From UMGS1783 sp900555065 (GTDB lineage Bacteria > Bacillota > Clostridia > Oscillospirales > UMGS1783), in NCBI GenBank assembly GCA_937991645.1, contig CALKPL010000025.1, forward strand, positions 124,001 through 188,000: a DNA stretch of 64,000 nt, given 5' to 3'. This document shows, piece after piece, positions 34,769-43,256 of this stretch. The translations under genes were made by a program, and so were the position numbers. Below the pieces are notes generated by a model. It did no database searches. It was given only the letters and a program-made list of their open reading frames with translations, and was not told the origin of the DNA. Every line of letters begins with the position of its first letter. The stretch's first letter is position 1.

Positions 34769-34799
34769 TATTGTATGACCGGCAGTATGAAGTGTGCAA
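34769..34799 (-). promoter_or_regulatory. Candidate sigma-K promoter of dpaAB
   Basis: On the minus strand, CATACAATA (complement of 34769-34777) fits the sigma-K -10 consensus CATANNNTA. An ACAC lies about 16 bases upstream at the -35 position. The same stretch could be read as a sigma-A promoter, TTGCAC with an 18-base spacer to TACAAT. The sporulation role of dpaAB favours sigma-K. Confidence 0.5.
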
Positions 34800-34811
34800 A
34801 GAGAATCCATG

Positions 34812-34838
34812 AAAAAAGGCGCCGGAGAATCCGGCGCC
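34812..34838 (-). terminator. Terminator after the VanY-like gene
   Basis: A perfect 9-bp GC-rich stem (34818-34826 with 34830-34838), three-base loop, then six U on the minus strand (complement of 34812-34817). Confidence 0.85.
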
Positions 34839-34859
34839 TCAACTGGTTTTTGGTGCGTT

Positions 34860-35714
34860 TCAGCCCTCGTACAACTGCAGTAGATACTCTTCCATGCAAA
34901 GGCCGCTGTCCTTGATTTTCTGGGCCATTTCAACACCGACCCAACGCACGTGCCAGGGCTCGTATTTGATTTTTGTCACCGGCTCTTTATCCTTGGGATA
35001 ACGAAGGATAAAGCCGTAGTCGGCCATATGTTCGTCCATCCAGCGGTACTCTTCCGTCTGGTCGTATTCCTGATACAGCGTTCCCGACGCATCGGTGATG
35101 TCCAGCGTAAGGCCGAGGTGGTGTTCACTGCTGCCCGGGTAAGCGATGCCGCGCGCCGTCGCCGCGATTGCATCTTCATGACTGAGGCCTTGATTCATTT
35201 GGCGCTCGACTTCATTGTTGAACAGTTTTTCCTGAAAAGTAAGCTCACGGTACCCGGAAATGACGTTCAGATATATGCCGTCCGCCTCTGCGGCGTCCAG
35301 CATCTGTATCACGGTATCGTAAATACGGACGTCCACGCCGTTGTCCTTAATGTAGTTCAATTCAAGCTTGAGGTCCTCGGAAATAGTGTACTCAGGGTTG
35401 AGTATCTGCGTCCACATATCCTCCAGCGGGATATCGCTCGGGATTACGCGCGGCACGCCCGGTTCGCCGAGATAGGCGAGCGGATTTTCCGCGGAGTACG
35501 GGGCGGGCGTGGAAGAAGATGCGGATGCGGAAGAGGATGCGGAAGCTGTTTCGGTTGCGGATGAACTTTGGCTTGTAGTTGACGAACTGTTCATGTTACT
35601 TTCTTTCCTCGCTTCAATTACAAAATATCCAATCGTGACTCCCACGAGTACGAGCACGATAAAGGTGAGCGAAACGACGAACCAGATATTCGGCTGTTTT
35701 CTGCTACGGGACAT
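34860..35714 (-). CDS. Membrane-anchored D-Ala-D-Ala carboxypeptidase (VanY-like)
   Basis: A 284-residue extracytoplasmic zinc peptidase of the VanY/M15B group, which trims the terminal D-Ala from peptidoglycan stems. A single N-terminal anchor (about 11-33) is followed by a Ser/Thr/Ala-rich linker (about 41-72). The catalytic domain has SGYRE, then the zinc motif SEHHLGLTLDI (His and Asp ligands) and the final EPWHVRWVG with the third His and catalytic Glu. No van cluster is nearby, so a housekeeping or sporulation wall role is more likely than glycopeptide resistance. It follows aroK by two bases. Confidence 0.93.
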   Translation of the reverse strand: MSRSRKQPNIWFVVSLTFIVLVLVGVTIGYFVIEARKESNMNSSSTTSQSSSATETASASSSASASSSTPAPYSAENPLAYLGEPGVPRVIPSDIPLEDMWTQILNPEYTISEDLKLELNYIKDNGVDVRIYDTVIQMLDAAEADGIYLNVISGYRELTFQEKLFNNEVERQMNQGLSHEDAIAATARGIAYPGSSEHHLGLTLDITDASGTLYQEYDQTEEYRWMDEHMADYGFILRYPKDKEPVTKIKYEPWHVRWVGVEMAQKIKDSGLCMEEYLLQLYEG

Positions 35715-35716
35715 GT

Positions 35717-36220
35717 TTATTCCTCCAGCAATGCGAGAATGCGTTCAATGATGAGTTCGGGGGACAGCCCCGCCGCTGAAACGGTTCGGTCTGCATATTT
35801 GAGGTATAACGGCTGCCTGTGCAGATAGAGGTCGTACAGCGTCTCGTTTTTGGCCTGCACAACGCCGCGCGTACTGATATTCTTCAGGCGTTTTTCCAGC
35901 TCAGGGAACGGCACGTCGATATAAAAGACGGAACTGATCTCGCGCAAGTGCCGCATGCCCGCGTCGCTGTATACGGCGCTCCCGCCCGTAGCCACCACGG
36001 TATGCCGGGCGCTGAATCCCAGCAGCGTCCGCTCTTCCATCTCTTTAAAACGGTCCAGGCCGTTTTGGCGCAGAAGCACATGCAGCACGTCGCCGTATTG
36101 ACGCTGCATCAGCAGGTCGGTATCGACAAAGTCATAACCCATTGTTTTTGCAAGCAGAACGCCGATGGTGCTTTTCCCGGCGCCAGGCATGCCAATAAGC
36201 GTAATGTTTTCCCTGTTCAT
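35717..36220 (-). CDS. aroK: Shikimate kinase
   Basis: One hundred and sixty-seven residues. It phosphorylates shikimate in the aromatic amino acid pathway. Walker A GMPGAGKST is at 10-18, the shikimate-binding DTD is at 33-35, TGGSAVY supplies the GG motif, and STRGVVQ and HRQPLY complete the lid and adenine-contact regions. Its start overlaps the preceding membrane-protein gene by four bases. No other aro genes are in the window. Confidence 0.95.
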   Translation of the reverse strand: MNRENITLIGMPGAGKSTIGVLLAKTMGYDFVDTDLLMQRQYGDVLHVLLRQNGLDRFKEMEERTLLGFSARHTVVATGGSAVYSDAGMRHLREISSVFYIDVPFPELEKRLKNISTRGVVQAKNETLYDLYLHRQPLYLKYADRTVSAAGLSPELIIERILALLEE

Positions 36221-38805
36221 GAGCCGGAGAAGATGGAGATGAACAGAGCGGGAAGTATCCAGAGGCAGTGGAAAAACAACATCTTTACAGGCGCAAACAC
36301 CGTAGCCGTATTCTGCGTCAGCACAGTGAGCGCAAGGAATACGACAGCGCCCAGCAACAGCGCGACTGTCCGGATAATCACCGAGGCCTTTACGGAGGTA
36401 ATGAGCCTGCGGCAGTTGGCGAGCGCGGCGGTAATTCCGCCCGCGCCGGTAATAGAATAGATTCCAGCCGGGTATTTGTCTTTGACCTCGTCGTGATGGT
36501 ACAGGCGCTCAAATTCCTCTTTGTTCGCAATCTTGAAGTTGTGCGGGTCTGCGTCGTACAGTTCGGCCAGAAGGTCGGAGGTAATGTTGTAGTCCCGGGT
36601 CAGTATCATCATTTCAAAGTGGTCGGGGTTAATCTTGCGCAGGTTGTTGTAAATCATTTTGTTAGGTTTATAGGAGATCGAGAACACAGCCATTAGCTTG
36701 TAGCTGTCCGCAAACATAATGACCTGCCTGCCTGCGCGGCGGTATTTCTCCTCCAAATCCACCGTCGGCAGCTTGATGCCGCAGTCGATGAGATACTGGC
36801 TGCTGCCCACAAAGTACTTGGTGTTGTTGATGACGCCGGAATACCCTTTGCCGGGCACCCAATCAAAGTCCCGGACAGGCATGAGCATTTCATGCTTGTT
36901 ATCCAAAATGCTGAGGAACGCGCCCGCGACCGGGCTGCCGCTTGCATGAATGAGTGACGCGCTGTTGATGATCACGTCGTTGATTTTGTCGTTGCCATTG
37001 ATCTTCATGGAGTGCACGACGATATTCTCCGGACGGAACAGGTCGTTGTCGCACACAACGAGCGTCGAAGTCTTGGAGAAGGACTGCGCTTTGGAATAGC
37101 TGACAACGGCGCTGCCGCTGCGGCGGATTCTGCCGGATACGGCGCGCAGGGGCAGGGAGTAGGCTATATCATAGCAGAACGGCGCGATCATGCAGAGCGC
37201 TGCGGCAAAAGTCGGGAATACCGCCGCCGCGCCGCCGGTCAGCGCGCTGACGACCACGGCGATCACCATCAGGCAGACAGCGGCCAGAATACTGTATTTG
37301 GAGAGGGTGTCGGCAAAGTTATTATCGAACGAGTTGTTGAGAAAACGGGTAATAAGGGACACGGGCCGGCAGGAGGAAACCTTCTGTTTGTTGGAGTACA
37401 ACTCTTTGAGCGAGTACCCGCCCGGGATGTCCACACACGCCGCCTTGGGCGCGTCAAAAGCGAGTATTTCAAAGTTTTTATATACGTTTTTGTAGTATAT
37501 ATGCTTACCGACCAGCACAAACACAATGGACAGGGCGGAGACAAAACTGTACATCGCCGTAATCTGCGGCGTCGTCACCATGACGTATATGCAATGCGCA
37601 ACTGTTCCGAGCCATGCGAGAGCGGATAGGGACGAACCGGTAGGCTGCAACGTAAACAGTCCTGCAATGCCGCGGAAAATAATATTGTAGTTGATGATTC
37701 CGATAATAAGCAGCAGTGCCAGATTTGCGACAGCATAGTTAAACGGGTTGTCGATGCTGACCGCAGAGATTACGCTTCCGGTAAACGCCGGGAACAGGTT
37801 GAGCAGCGCAAGGGGGATCGCCAGTATCGCAGTAATGATCGCCTTGGTGGCGGACAGGCTCGTCTGGTAGAGCAGGTCCTGCTCGATTTCCGGTATGTCC
37901 TCGACTTCGTAAATATCTTCTATGCTCTCGTCATAAACTTCCGGTATTACCTCTGCGCTTTCCGCCGTTTTTCTCGCGCGTTTTTTCTTGCCGCCCGTTC
38001 CGGTCTGTTTGGTCAGCCCGTTTACAGAGGATGTGTCATACTGGAAAGTGGCGTCGGAAGCGAAGAAATTGCCTATTTTATTGAAAAGGGCCTGTTGTTC
38101 TTTGCTGATGGAAGGTTTCGGCACGGCTGTCTTTTCCATTACTTTCGAATTTTGTTTTTTCACGGCCGGCTCCGGGAATTTTGCCGCGGTGGCCTCTCGT
38201 ACGGCGGCAAGGTCTATATAGCCGCTGCGCATTTTAAAATTCTCTTCTTCATCCTCAGTCAGGATCACGGGCAGATTCGACATCGCCTCCTGCACCTCGG
38301 CTGTAATCGGCGCGGCGCCAGCGCTGGCGTGCGCCTGTTTTTCGCGTTTGCTGTTGATGCTGCTCGCAAACAGAGCGGCAATGCTGAGGTCGCCCTGTTC
38401 ACCTTCCGCCGGTTCGGACGCCGGTTCACCGTCCGCTGCCTGCGCGGGCTTGCCGGATTCCGGCTGCTGGCCGAACAGAACGGATATATCTTTGTCTGCA
38501 GCGGGTGTTTCCGTTGCCTTATGTACCTGTGCAGGTGCGTGCTGCGCGCGTCTGACATGTGCAGCCTCTGTCGTTTCCGGCGCGGCCTTGGCCGTAGCAG
38601 CAGCCGGCGCTGCTTCCTGCGCAGTCCGGACGGGCGCTTTCTTTTCCGGCGCGCGATTGGGACGATCGGGAGATGCGTCGTCCAATACGCCGAACTCTTT
38701 TAAAATGTCGTCCAGCAAAAACTCGTCGGAGGACGATTTCTGGGTTTTGCCCGCGCCTGCGCCGATATCATTCAAGATCGAATCCAAAAAATCATGTTCT
38801 GCCAT
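36217..38805 (-). CDS. Degenerate P-type-ATPase-like membrane protein
   Basis: Eight hundred and sixty-two residues. A long disordered N-terminus (1-310) carries two copies of a short motif, FLDSILNDIG (6-15) and FLLDDILKEFG (29-39). Membrane segments lie at about 320-385, 395-435, 503-550 and 808-860. From 541 on, the layout follows a P1B ATPase, but the motifs are altered: APFC (541-544) for CPC, CDNDL (585-589) for DKTGT, LTRDYN (735-740) for LTGDN, GAGGITAAL (787-795) for GDGxNDAPAL. The phosphorylated-Asp chemistry is probably lost. Function unknown. It lies 48 bases after rlmB and overlaps aroK. Confidence 0.8.
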   Translation of the reverse strand: MAEHDFLDSILNDIGAGAGKTQKSSSDEFLLDDILKEFGVLDDASPDRPNRAPEKKAPVRTAQEAAPAAATAKAAPETTEAAHVRRAQHAPAQVHKATETPAADKDISVLFGQQPESGKPAQAADGEPASEPAEGEQGDLSIAALFASSINSKREKQAHASAGAAPITAEVQEAMSNLPVILTEDEEENFKMRSGYIDLAAVREATAAKFPEPAVKKQNSKVMEKTAVPKPSISKEQQALFNKIGNFFASDATFQYDTSSVNGLTKQTGTGGKKKRARKTAESAEVIPEVYDESIEDIYEVEDIPEIEQDLLYQTSLSATKAIITAILAIPLALLNLFPAFTGSVISAVSIDNPFNYAVANLALLLIIGIINYNIIFRGIAGLFTLQPTGSSLSALAWLGTVAHCIYVMVTTPQITAMYSFVSALSIVFVLVGKHIYYKNVYKNFEILAFDAPKAACVDIPGGYSLKELYSNKQKVSSCRPVSLITRFLNNSFDNNFADTLSKYSILAAVCLMVIAVVVSALTGGAAAVFPTFAAALCMIAPFCYDIAYSLPLRAVSGRIRRSGSAVVSYSKAQSFSKTSTLVVCDNDLFRPENIVVHSMKINGNDKINDVIINSASLIHASGSPVAGAFLSILDNKHEMLMPVRDFDWVPGKGYSGVINNTKYFVGSSQYLIDCGIKLPTVDLEEKYRRAGRQVIMFADSYKLMAVFSISYKPNKMIYNNLRKINPDHFEMMILTRDYNITSDLLAELYDADPHNFKIANKEEFERLYHHDEVKDKYPAGIYSITGAGGITAALANCRRLITSVKASVIIRTVALLLGAVVFLALTVLTQNTATVFAPVKMLFFHCLWILPALFISIFSGS

Positions 38806-38853
38806 AAATACAGGACCCCCAAGGTTTTATATTTATTAAAAAGATAATTGTAG

Positions 38854-39603
38854 TTACAAACTGCGCTGCCGCAGCGCTTCATAGAGGAGCACGCCGGCGG
38901 CTACGGATGCGTTCAGGGAACTGACGTTGCCGACCATGGGAATGCGCACGAGACGGTCGCACTTTTCGCGCACGAGTTTGTTGATCCCCGATCCCTCGTT
39001 TCCAATGACGAGGGCAAGCGGACCGCGCAGGTCGGTGTCCGTGTAGAGGTCGGCGCTACCGTCCGCCGCTCCGTAGACCCATATGCCGCTTTTTTTCAGC
39101 CCATCTATCGCAGCGGCAAGATTGGTTACACGGGCGATACGCATATGCTCCAGCGCGCCCGCGGAGGTCTTTGCCACAACAGAGGAAAGCGGGGCGCTTC
39201 GACGGGCGGGAACGATAATCCCGTGTACGCCGCAGCCTTCAGCAGACCGGATGATGGCGCCGAAATTGTGCGGGTCCATAATCTCGGAGAGGATCAGCAG
39301 AAACGGCGGCTCTGCGCGTTGCTCGGCGCAGCGCAGAATATCGTCAACGCCGCAGTATTCCTTTTCGGCCGCGACAGCTGCGACGCCCTGGTGGGCTGCG
39401 CCTTCGCTCACACGGTCCAGGTATGCTTTCGTCGTATGTATCACGGGAATCCCGCGGTCTTTCGCAAGGGCGATCAGGCGCCGTATTTGTGGGCCTGACC
39501 GCTGCTCTTCCACATACAGCCTGTCCACAGGACAGCCGCTGGAGAGCAATTCCGTTGTAGGATTGACGCCGACGACATGCCGGGTCACGCGTTCTTCAGC
39601 CAT
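38854..39603 (-). CDS. rlmB: TrmH/SpoU-family 23S rRNA 2'-O-methyltransferase
   Basis: Two hundred and forty-nine residues. RlmB methylates the 2'-OH of a conserved guanosine in 23S rRNA. The N-terminal L30e-like substrate-binding domain begins HVVGVNPTTELL. The SPOUT catalytic knot follows with EIMDPHNFGAIIRSAEGCGVHG, LVIGNEGSGINKLVREKCD and IPMVGNVSSLNASVAAGVLLYE. Family members differ in target, so the exact base is inferred. ATG 39603 is eight bases after GGAG. It starts a minus-strand unit that runs through the P-type-like protein, aroK and the VanY-like gene. Confidence 0.92.
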   Translation of the reverse strand: MAEERVTRHVVGVNPTTELLSSGCPVDRLYVEEQRSGPQIRRLIALAKDRGIPVIHTTKAYLDRVSEGAAHQGVAAVAAEKEYCGVDDILRCAEQRAEPPFLLILSEIMDPHNFGAIIRSAEGCGVHGIIVPARRSAPLSSVVAKTSAGALEHMRIARVTNLAAAIDGLKKSGIWVYGAADGSADLYTDTDLRGPLALVIGNEGSGINKLVREKCDRLVRIPMVGNVSSLNASVAAGVLLYEALRQRSL

Positions 39604-39723
39604 TCGCTTTGCTCCTGTCAAATTTACTTCTTATTATACACTATTATTTTTAAAAAGGATAGCCAAAAGACGAAATTTCCTATAATTTGTAATTATTTTG
39701 TAACTCTTATGAAAAATAAGCGA

Positions 39724-39751
39724 TTGCAAGAATGATAAATTGTGGTATAAT
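39724..39751 (+). promoter_or_regulatory. Promoter of polA
   Basis: TTGCAA at 39724-39729, a 16-base spacer and an extended -10, TG-G-TATAAT, with TATAAT at 39746-39751. It leaves a leader of about 80 bases before polA. Confidence 0.75.
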
Positions 39752-39836
39752 AACGATAGTGAATTCTATGCGATTCATACAAACGGTTGCGGTCCGCAGG
39801 AATGCATCAGTGGCCGTATTTTTCGGGAGAGCTTTC

Positions 39837-42362
39837 ATGAAATTTATGGTATTTGACTCCAACAGCATACTCAATCGCTCGTTTTACGGAATGCCGCCGC
39901 TGACGACTGCGGACGGGCAGCCGACCGGGGCCGTATACGGTTTTCTGAATATCGTGCTGGGGCTGATCGAAAAGGAGCGGCCGGACTGTGTTGCCGCCGC
40001 GTTCGATATGCGGGAAAAGACCTTTCGCCACATGAAGTACGACCAGTACAAAGCCACGCGCAAGGGTATGCCGGACGAGCTTGCAAGCCAGATGACGGTT
40101 GCAAAAGAGGCGCTGCAACTGCTGCGCATCCCGATTGTGGAGAAGCCGGGGTTTGAGGCCGACGACATTATCGGAACCTTTACCGACCGCTATTCACAGG
40201 ACGGGCACGACTGCATCATCGTCACGGGGGACAGGGACTCGCTGCAGCTTATCAACGACCGCACCAGTGTCTTTTTGTCGGTCAGCCGGCCGTCGGGAAG
40301 CGAGACGGTGGTCTACAACGCCTCCGCAGTCGTGGAGAAATACGGCGTTTCGCCAAAACAGATGATCGACGTAAAGGCGATCATGGGCGACACGTCGGAC
40401 AACGTGCCCGGTGTTCCGGGAATTGGTGAGAAGGGCGCGCTTGCCCTGATCCAGCAGTTTGGCGGGCTGGACAATGTGTATGCGCATCTAGACGATCCCG
40501 CCATCAAACCCGGTCAGCGGAAAAAGCTGGAGGCGGGCCGGGAATCCGCTTATCTATCCAGGGAACTTGTGACCATAAACACCAATGTGGATATCCCGCT
40601 GTCCATTTCCGATTATGTACTGCGGCAGCCGGATAAAGCCGCCCTGTATCAGCTGTTTAAGCAGCTCAACTTCAATTCTCTCATCAAGCGTCTGGATCTG
40701 TCTGCCAAAACGGCGGATACGACCGTCATCTCCGCCGAACCCGTAGATGGTCAGCGTCTGCTGCGGCTGGCGAAACAGGCGGGGGAAATAGCGTTTTACG
40801 AATCGGGGACGGACCTGTTCGTTTGCTGCGGGCAGACACTGTACCGGACTGATCCGGACGACGCGCTTTACACCGCGCTGTTCAGCGATCCAGATATCGC
40901 AAAGGTCACCTATGATGCCAAGCCCTTCCTTGTCAGGCTTATGAAAAAGGGGATCGAATGCAAGGGCCTTTCCTTTGATCTGAAGATTGCAGCTTATGTG
41001 CTCAATCCATCCATGAGCTCCTATCCGCTCGGCAATATTCTGTACGAACAGTGCGCCGTGACGACGGAGGACGACGCGTCCATGTGCGCGCTGTTTCTGA
41101 CTGCGCGGGACAGGATGGCGGCAAAAATCCGCGAAACAGAAATGGAGCAGCTTTACTACGATATAGAACTGCCGCTGATCCATGTGCTCGCGCGTATGGA
41201 ATATGTCGGCTTTACGCTAGACCGCGAACAGCTTTCAAACTTTGGCAGCCAGCTTCGGGAACGGATTGAGGAGCTGACTGAAACAATATATTTTCATGCC
41301 GGCGAACCCTTCAACATCAACTCCACAAAACAGCTGGGCGATATCCTGTTCAACAAGCTCGGCCTGCCTGCGCTGTCCAAAACCAAAACAGGTTATTCCA
41401 CAAACGCAGACGTGCTTGAGCGCCTGCGCGGCTATCATGAGATTATCGAGTGCATCCTCGAATACCGCCGTCTGACAAAGCTGAATTCCACCTATGTAGA
41501 GGGATTTATCGGCCTGATCGGGCCGGACGGGCGTATCCATTCTAGTTTTCACCAGACCATTACGCAGACCGGCCGCATCTCTTCTTCGGAGCCGAATCTG
41601 CAGAATATCCCCGTGCGGCAGCCCATGGGCAGGCAGCTTCGCAAAATGTTCACTGCCAAAAACGGCTGCGTGCTTGTAGACGCCGACTATTCGCAGATCG
41701 AACTTCGCGTGCTCGCGCACATCTCGGGGGACGAGCATATGCGCGAGGCGTTTCGGACCGATCAGGATATACACACGAAAACGGCGTCCGAGGTATTCGG
41801 CGTTCCGGTGGAAATGGTAACGCCGGAGATGCGTTCGCGCGCCAAGGCGGTCAATTTCGGGATCGTGTATGGCATATCGGACTTCTCTCTTGCGGCGGAT
41901 ATCAAAGTGCCGCGCAAGGAGGCGCGCCGGTATATTGACAACTATTTTGATACCTATAGGGACATTAAGCGGTATCTGGACGAAACGGTGCTGCACGCTC
42001 GTGAATGCGGTTATGTCACAACCATGTACGGCCGCCGCCGTTATATACCGGAACTTGCCGCACAGAACCACAATGTACGAAGCTTCGGGGAGCGCGTCGC
42101 CAAGAACACGCCCATCCAGGGCAGCGCCGCGGATATACTGAAAATTGCCATGGTCCGGGTTATGCGCAGGCTTCGCCAGGAGGGGATGGCTTCGGAAATC
42201 ATTCTGCAGGTGCACGACGAGCTGATTCTGGAGTGTCCGGAATCGGAGGCGATCGACGCCGCTTTGATCCTGAAAGAGGAGATGGAAAAGGCGGGCGACC
42301 TCAGCATTCCCCTGAAAGTGGATATCGGTACCGGATACAGCTGGTACGACGCAAAGGAATAG
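39837..42362 (+). CDS. polA: DNA polymerase I
   Basis: Eight hundred and forty-one residues. The 5' nuclease domain (about 1-290) shows FEADDIIGTF and VTGDRDSLQL. The middle 3'-5' exonuclease-like domain lacks the Asp-x-Glu metal site (it reads AGEIAFYESGTD), so proofreading is probably absent, as in Bacillus Pol I. The polymerase domain is complete: motif A VDADYSQIELRVLAHISGD (about 615), O helix RAKAVNFGIVYG (about 668) and motif C VHDE (about 793). I start at ATG 39837, preceded by GGGAGAG. It acts in Okazaki processing and repair. Confidence 0.97.
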   Translation: MKFMVFDSNSILNRSFYGMPPLTTADGQPTGAVYGFLNIVLGLIEKERPDCVAAAFDMREKTFRHMKYDQYKATRKGMPDELASQMTVAKEALQLLRIPIVEKPGFEADDIIGTFTDRYSQDGHDCIIVTGDRDSLQLINDRTSVFLSVSRPSGSETVVYNASAVVEKYGVSPKQMIDVKAIMGDTSDNVPGVPGIGEKGALALIQQFGGLDNVYAHLDDPAIKPGQRKKLEAGRESAYLSRELVTINTNVDIPLSISDYVLRQPDKAALYQLFKQLNFNSLIKRLDLSAKTADTTVISAEPVDGQRLLRLAKQAGEIAFYESGTDLFVCCGQTLYRTDPDDALYTALFSDPDIAKVTYDAKPFLVRLMKKGIECKGLSFDLKIAAYVLNPSMSSYPLGNILYEQCAVTTEDDASMCALFLTARDRMAAKIRETEMEQLYYDIELPLIHVLARMEYVGFTLDREQLSNFGSQLRERIEELTETIYFHAGEPFNINSTKQLGDILFNKLGLPALSKTKTGYSTNADVLERLRGYHEIIECILEYRRLTKLNSTYVEGFIGLIGPDGRIHSSFHQTITQTGRISSSEPNLQNIPVRQPMGRQLRKMFTAKNGCVLVDADYSQIELRVLAHISGDEHMREAFRTDQDIHTKTASEVFGVPVEMVTPEMRSRAKAVNFGIVYGISDFSLAADIKVPRKEARRYIDNYFDTYRDIKRYLDETVLHARECGYVTTMYGRRRYIPELAAQNHNVRSFGERVAKNTPIQGSAADILKIAMVRVMRRLRQEGMASEIILQVHDELILECPESEAIDAALILKEEMEKAGDLSIPLKVDIGTGYSWYDAKE

Positions 42363-42370
42363 GAGAACAT

Positions 42371-42808
42371 ATGAAACGAGTTTTATTTGTATGCACGGGC
42401 AACACATGCCGCAGCCCGATGGCACAGGGGCTGATGAATCATCTTTCCAATGAGAAAAAACTGGCGATCCAGGCGACGAGCGCGGGGCTTGCCGCAGATG
42501 GGGAGCCCATTGCCGAAAACGCGCTTGCCGCACTGCAGGAACTGGGTATCGACATGTCCTACCACCGTTCCCGTACCCTGAATGAGAACGACATTGAAAA
42601 CGCAAACGCGATATTCTGCATGACGCAGAGCCAGGTCATGGCGATCGTATCCATCTACCCGTCGAGCGCAGACCGGCTCTATTTGCTCGGCGAGGGAATC
42701 GACGACCCCTACGGCGGGAATTTGGAGATGTACCGCCGCTGCCGCGACAAGATCCAGGCCGCCCTTCCCGAAGTACTGAAGGCGTTGGGAGAACAGTCCG
42801 ATGCCTGA
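42371..42808 (+). CDS. Low-molecular-weight protein phosphatase (YwlE/Wzb-like)
   Basis: One hundred and forty-five residues. The P-loop CTGNTCRS (8-15; nucleophile Cys8 and Arg14) is at the N-terminus and the general-acid loop DDPYGG near 110. The Thr in CTGNTCRS matches YwlE, the protein-arginine phosphatase of Bacillus, better than classic tyrosine phosphatases, so arginine-phosphatase activity is possible. ATG 42371 is directly after AGGAGAAC. It follows polA by eight bases and overlaps rimI by eight. Confidence 0.92.
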   Translation: MKRVLFVCTGNTCRSPMAQGLMNHLSNEKKLAIQATSAGLAADGEPIAENALAALQELGIDMSYHRSRTLNENDIENANAIFCMTQSQVMAIVSIYPSSADRLYLLGEGIDDPYGGNLEMYRRCRDKIQAALPEVLKALGEQSDA

Positions 42809-43256
42809 TTATGCAATCACGGCGGCGGCGCCTGGCGACGCGCCTGCCTGCGCCGCCATCGGCGCGCGCTGTTTTTCGCAGCCGTGGAGTGAAAAGGCGC
42901 TGCAGAGCGCTGCGGAGGACGGGAGCATCTTTCTTGTCGCGAAGTTGGATGGACGCGTCGCAGGCTATTTTCTGGCGCTGCATACGCTCGACGAGGGCCA
43001 GATTGTTGCCGTCGCAGTAGAGGAGAACCACCGCAGAAAGGGCGTGGGCGGACAGCTGCTCTATGCGGCTGCCCACGAAGGCCTGCGCCGCGGCGTCGCG
43101 GCGTTTTATCTGGAAGTGCGCAGCGGGAATCACGCTGCGATTTCTTTGTATGAAAAGGCGGGCTTTCATCGGGATGGAATCAGGCGCGGGTTTTACAGCC
43201 GGCCCAGGGAAGATGCCGTATTGATGAGTTTAAGACTACGGGAGAAAACGCTATGA
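42801..43256 (+). CDS. rimI: Ribosomal protein alanine N-acetyltransferase (RimI)
   Basis: A 151-residue GNAT fold. The acetyl-CoA loop VAVEENHRRKGVGGQLL (about 72-88) has the Q/RxxGxG/A motif, and LEVRSGNHAAISLYEKAGF and the last YYSRPREDAVLM-like segment are typical of RimI. It acetylates the N-terminus of ribosomal protein S18 in E. coli; the target here is inferred. Its position next to tsaD is the widespread tsaB-rimI-tsaD arrangement, without tsaB here. It overlaps both neighbours. Confidence 0.92.
   Translation: MPDYAITAAAPGDAPACAAIGARCFSQPWSEKALQSAAEDGSIFLVAKLDGRVAGYFLALHTLDEGQIVAVAVEENHRRKGVGGQLLYAAAHEGLRRGVAAFYLEVRSGNHAAISLYEKAGFHRDGIRRGFYSRPREDAVLMSLRLREKTL

Noticed and set aside
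34860..35714. Glycopeptide-resistance VanY
   Set aside because: No vanH, vanA/B, vanX or vanRS neighbours; co-transcription with aroK suggests an ordinary carboxypeptidase.
36217..38805. Active heavy-metal P-type ATPase
   Set aside because: All catalytic motifs are altered, including the DKTGT and GDGxND regions.
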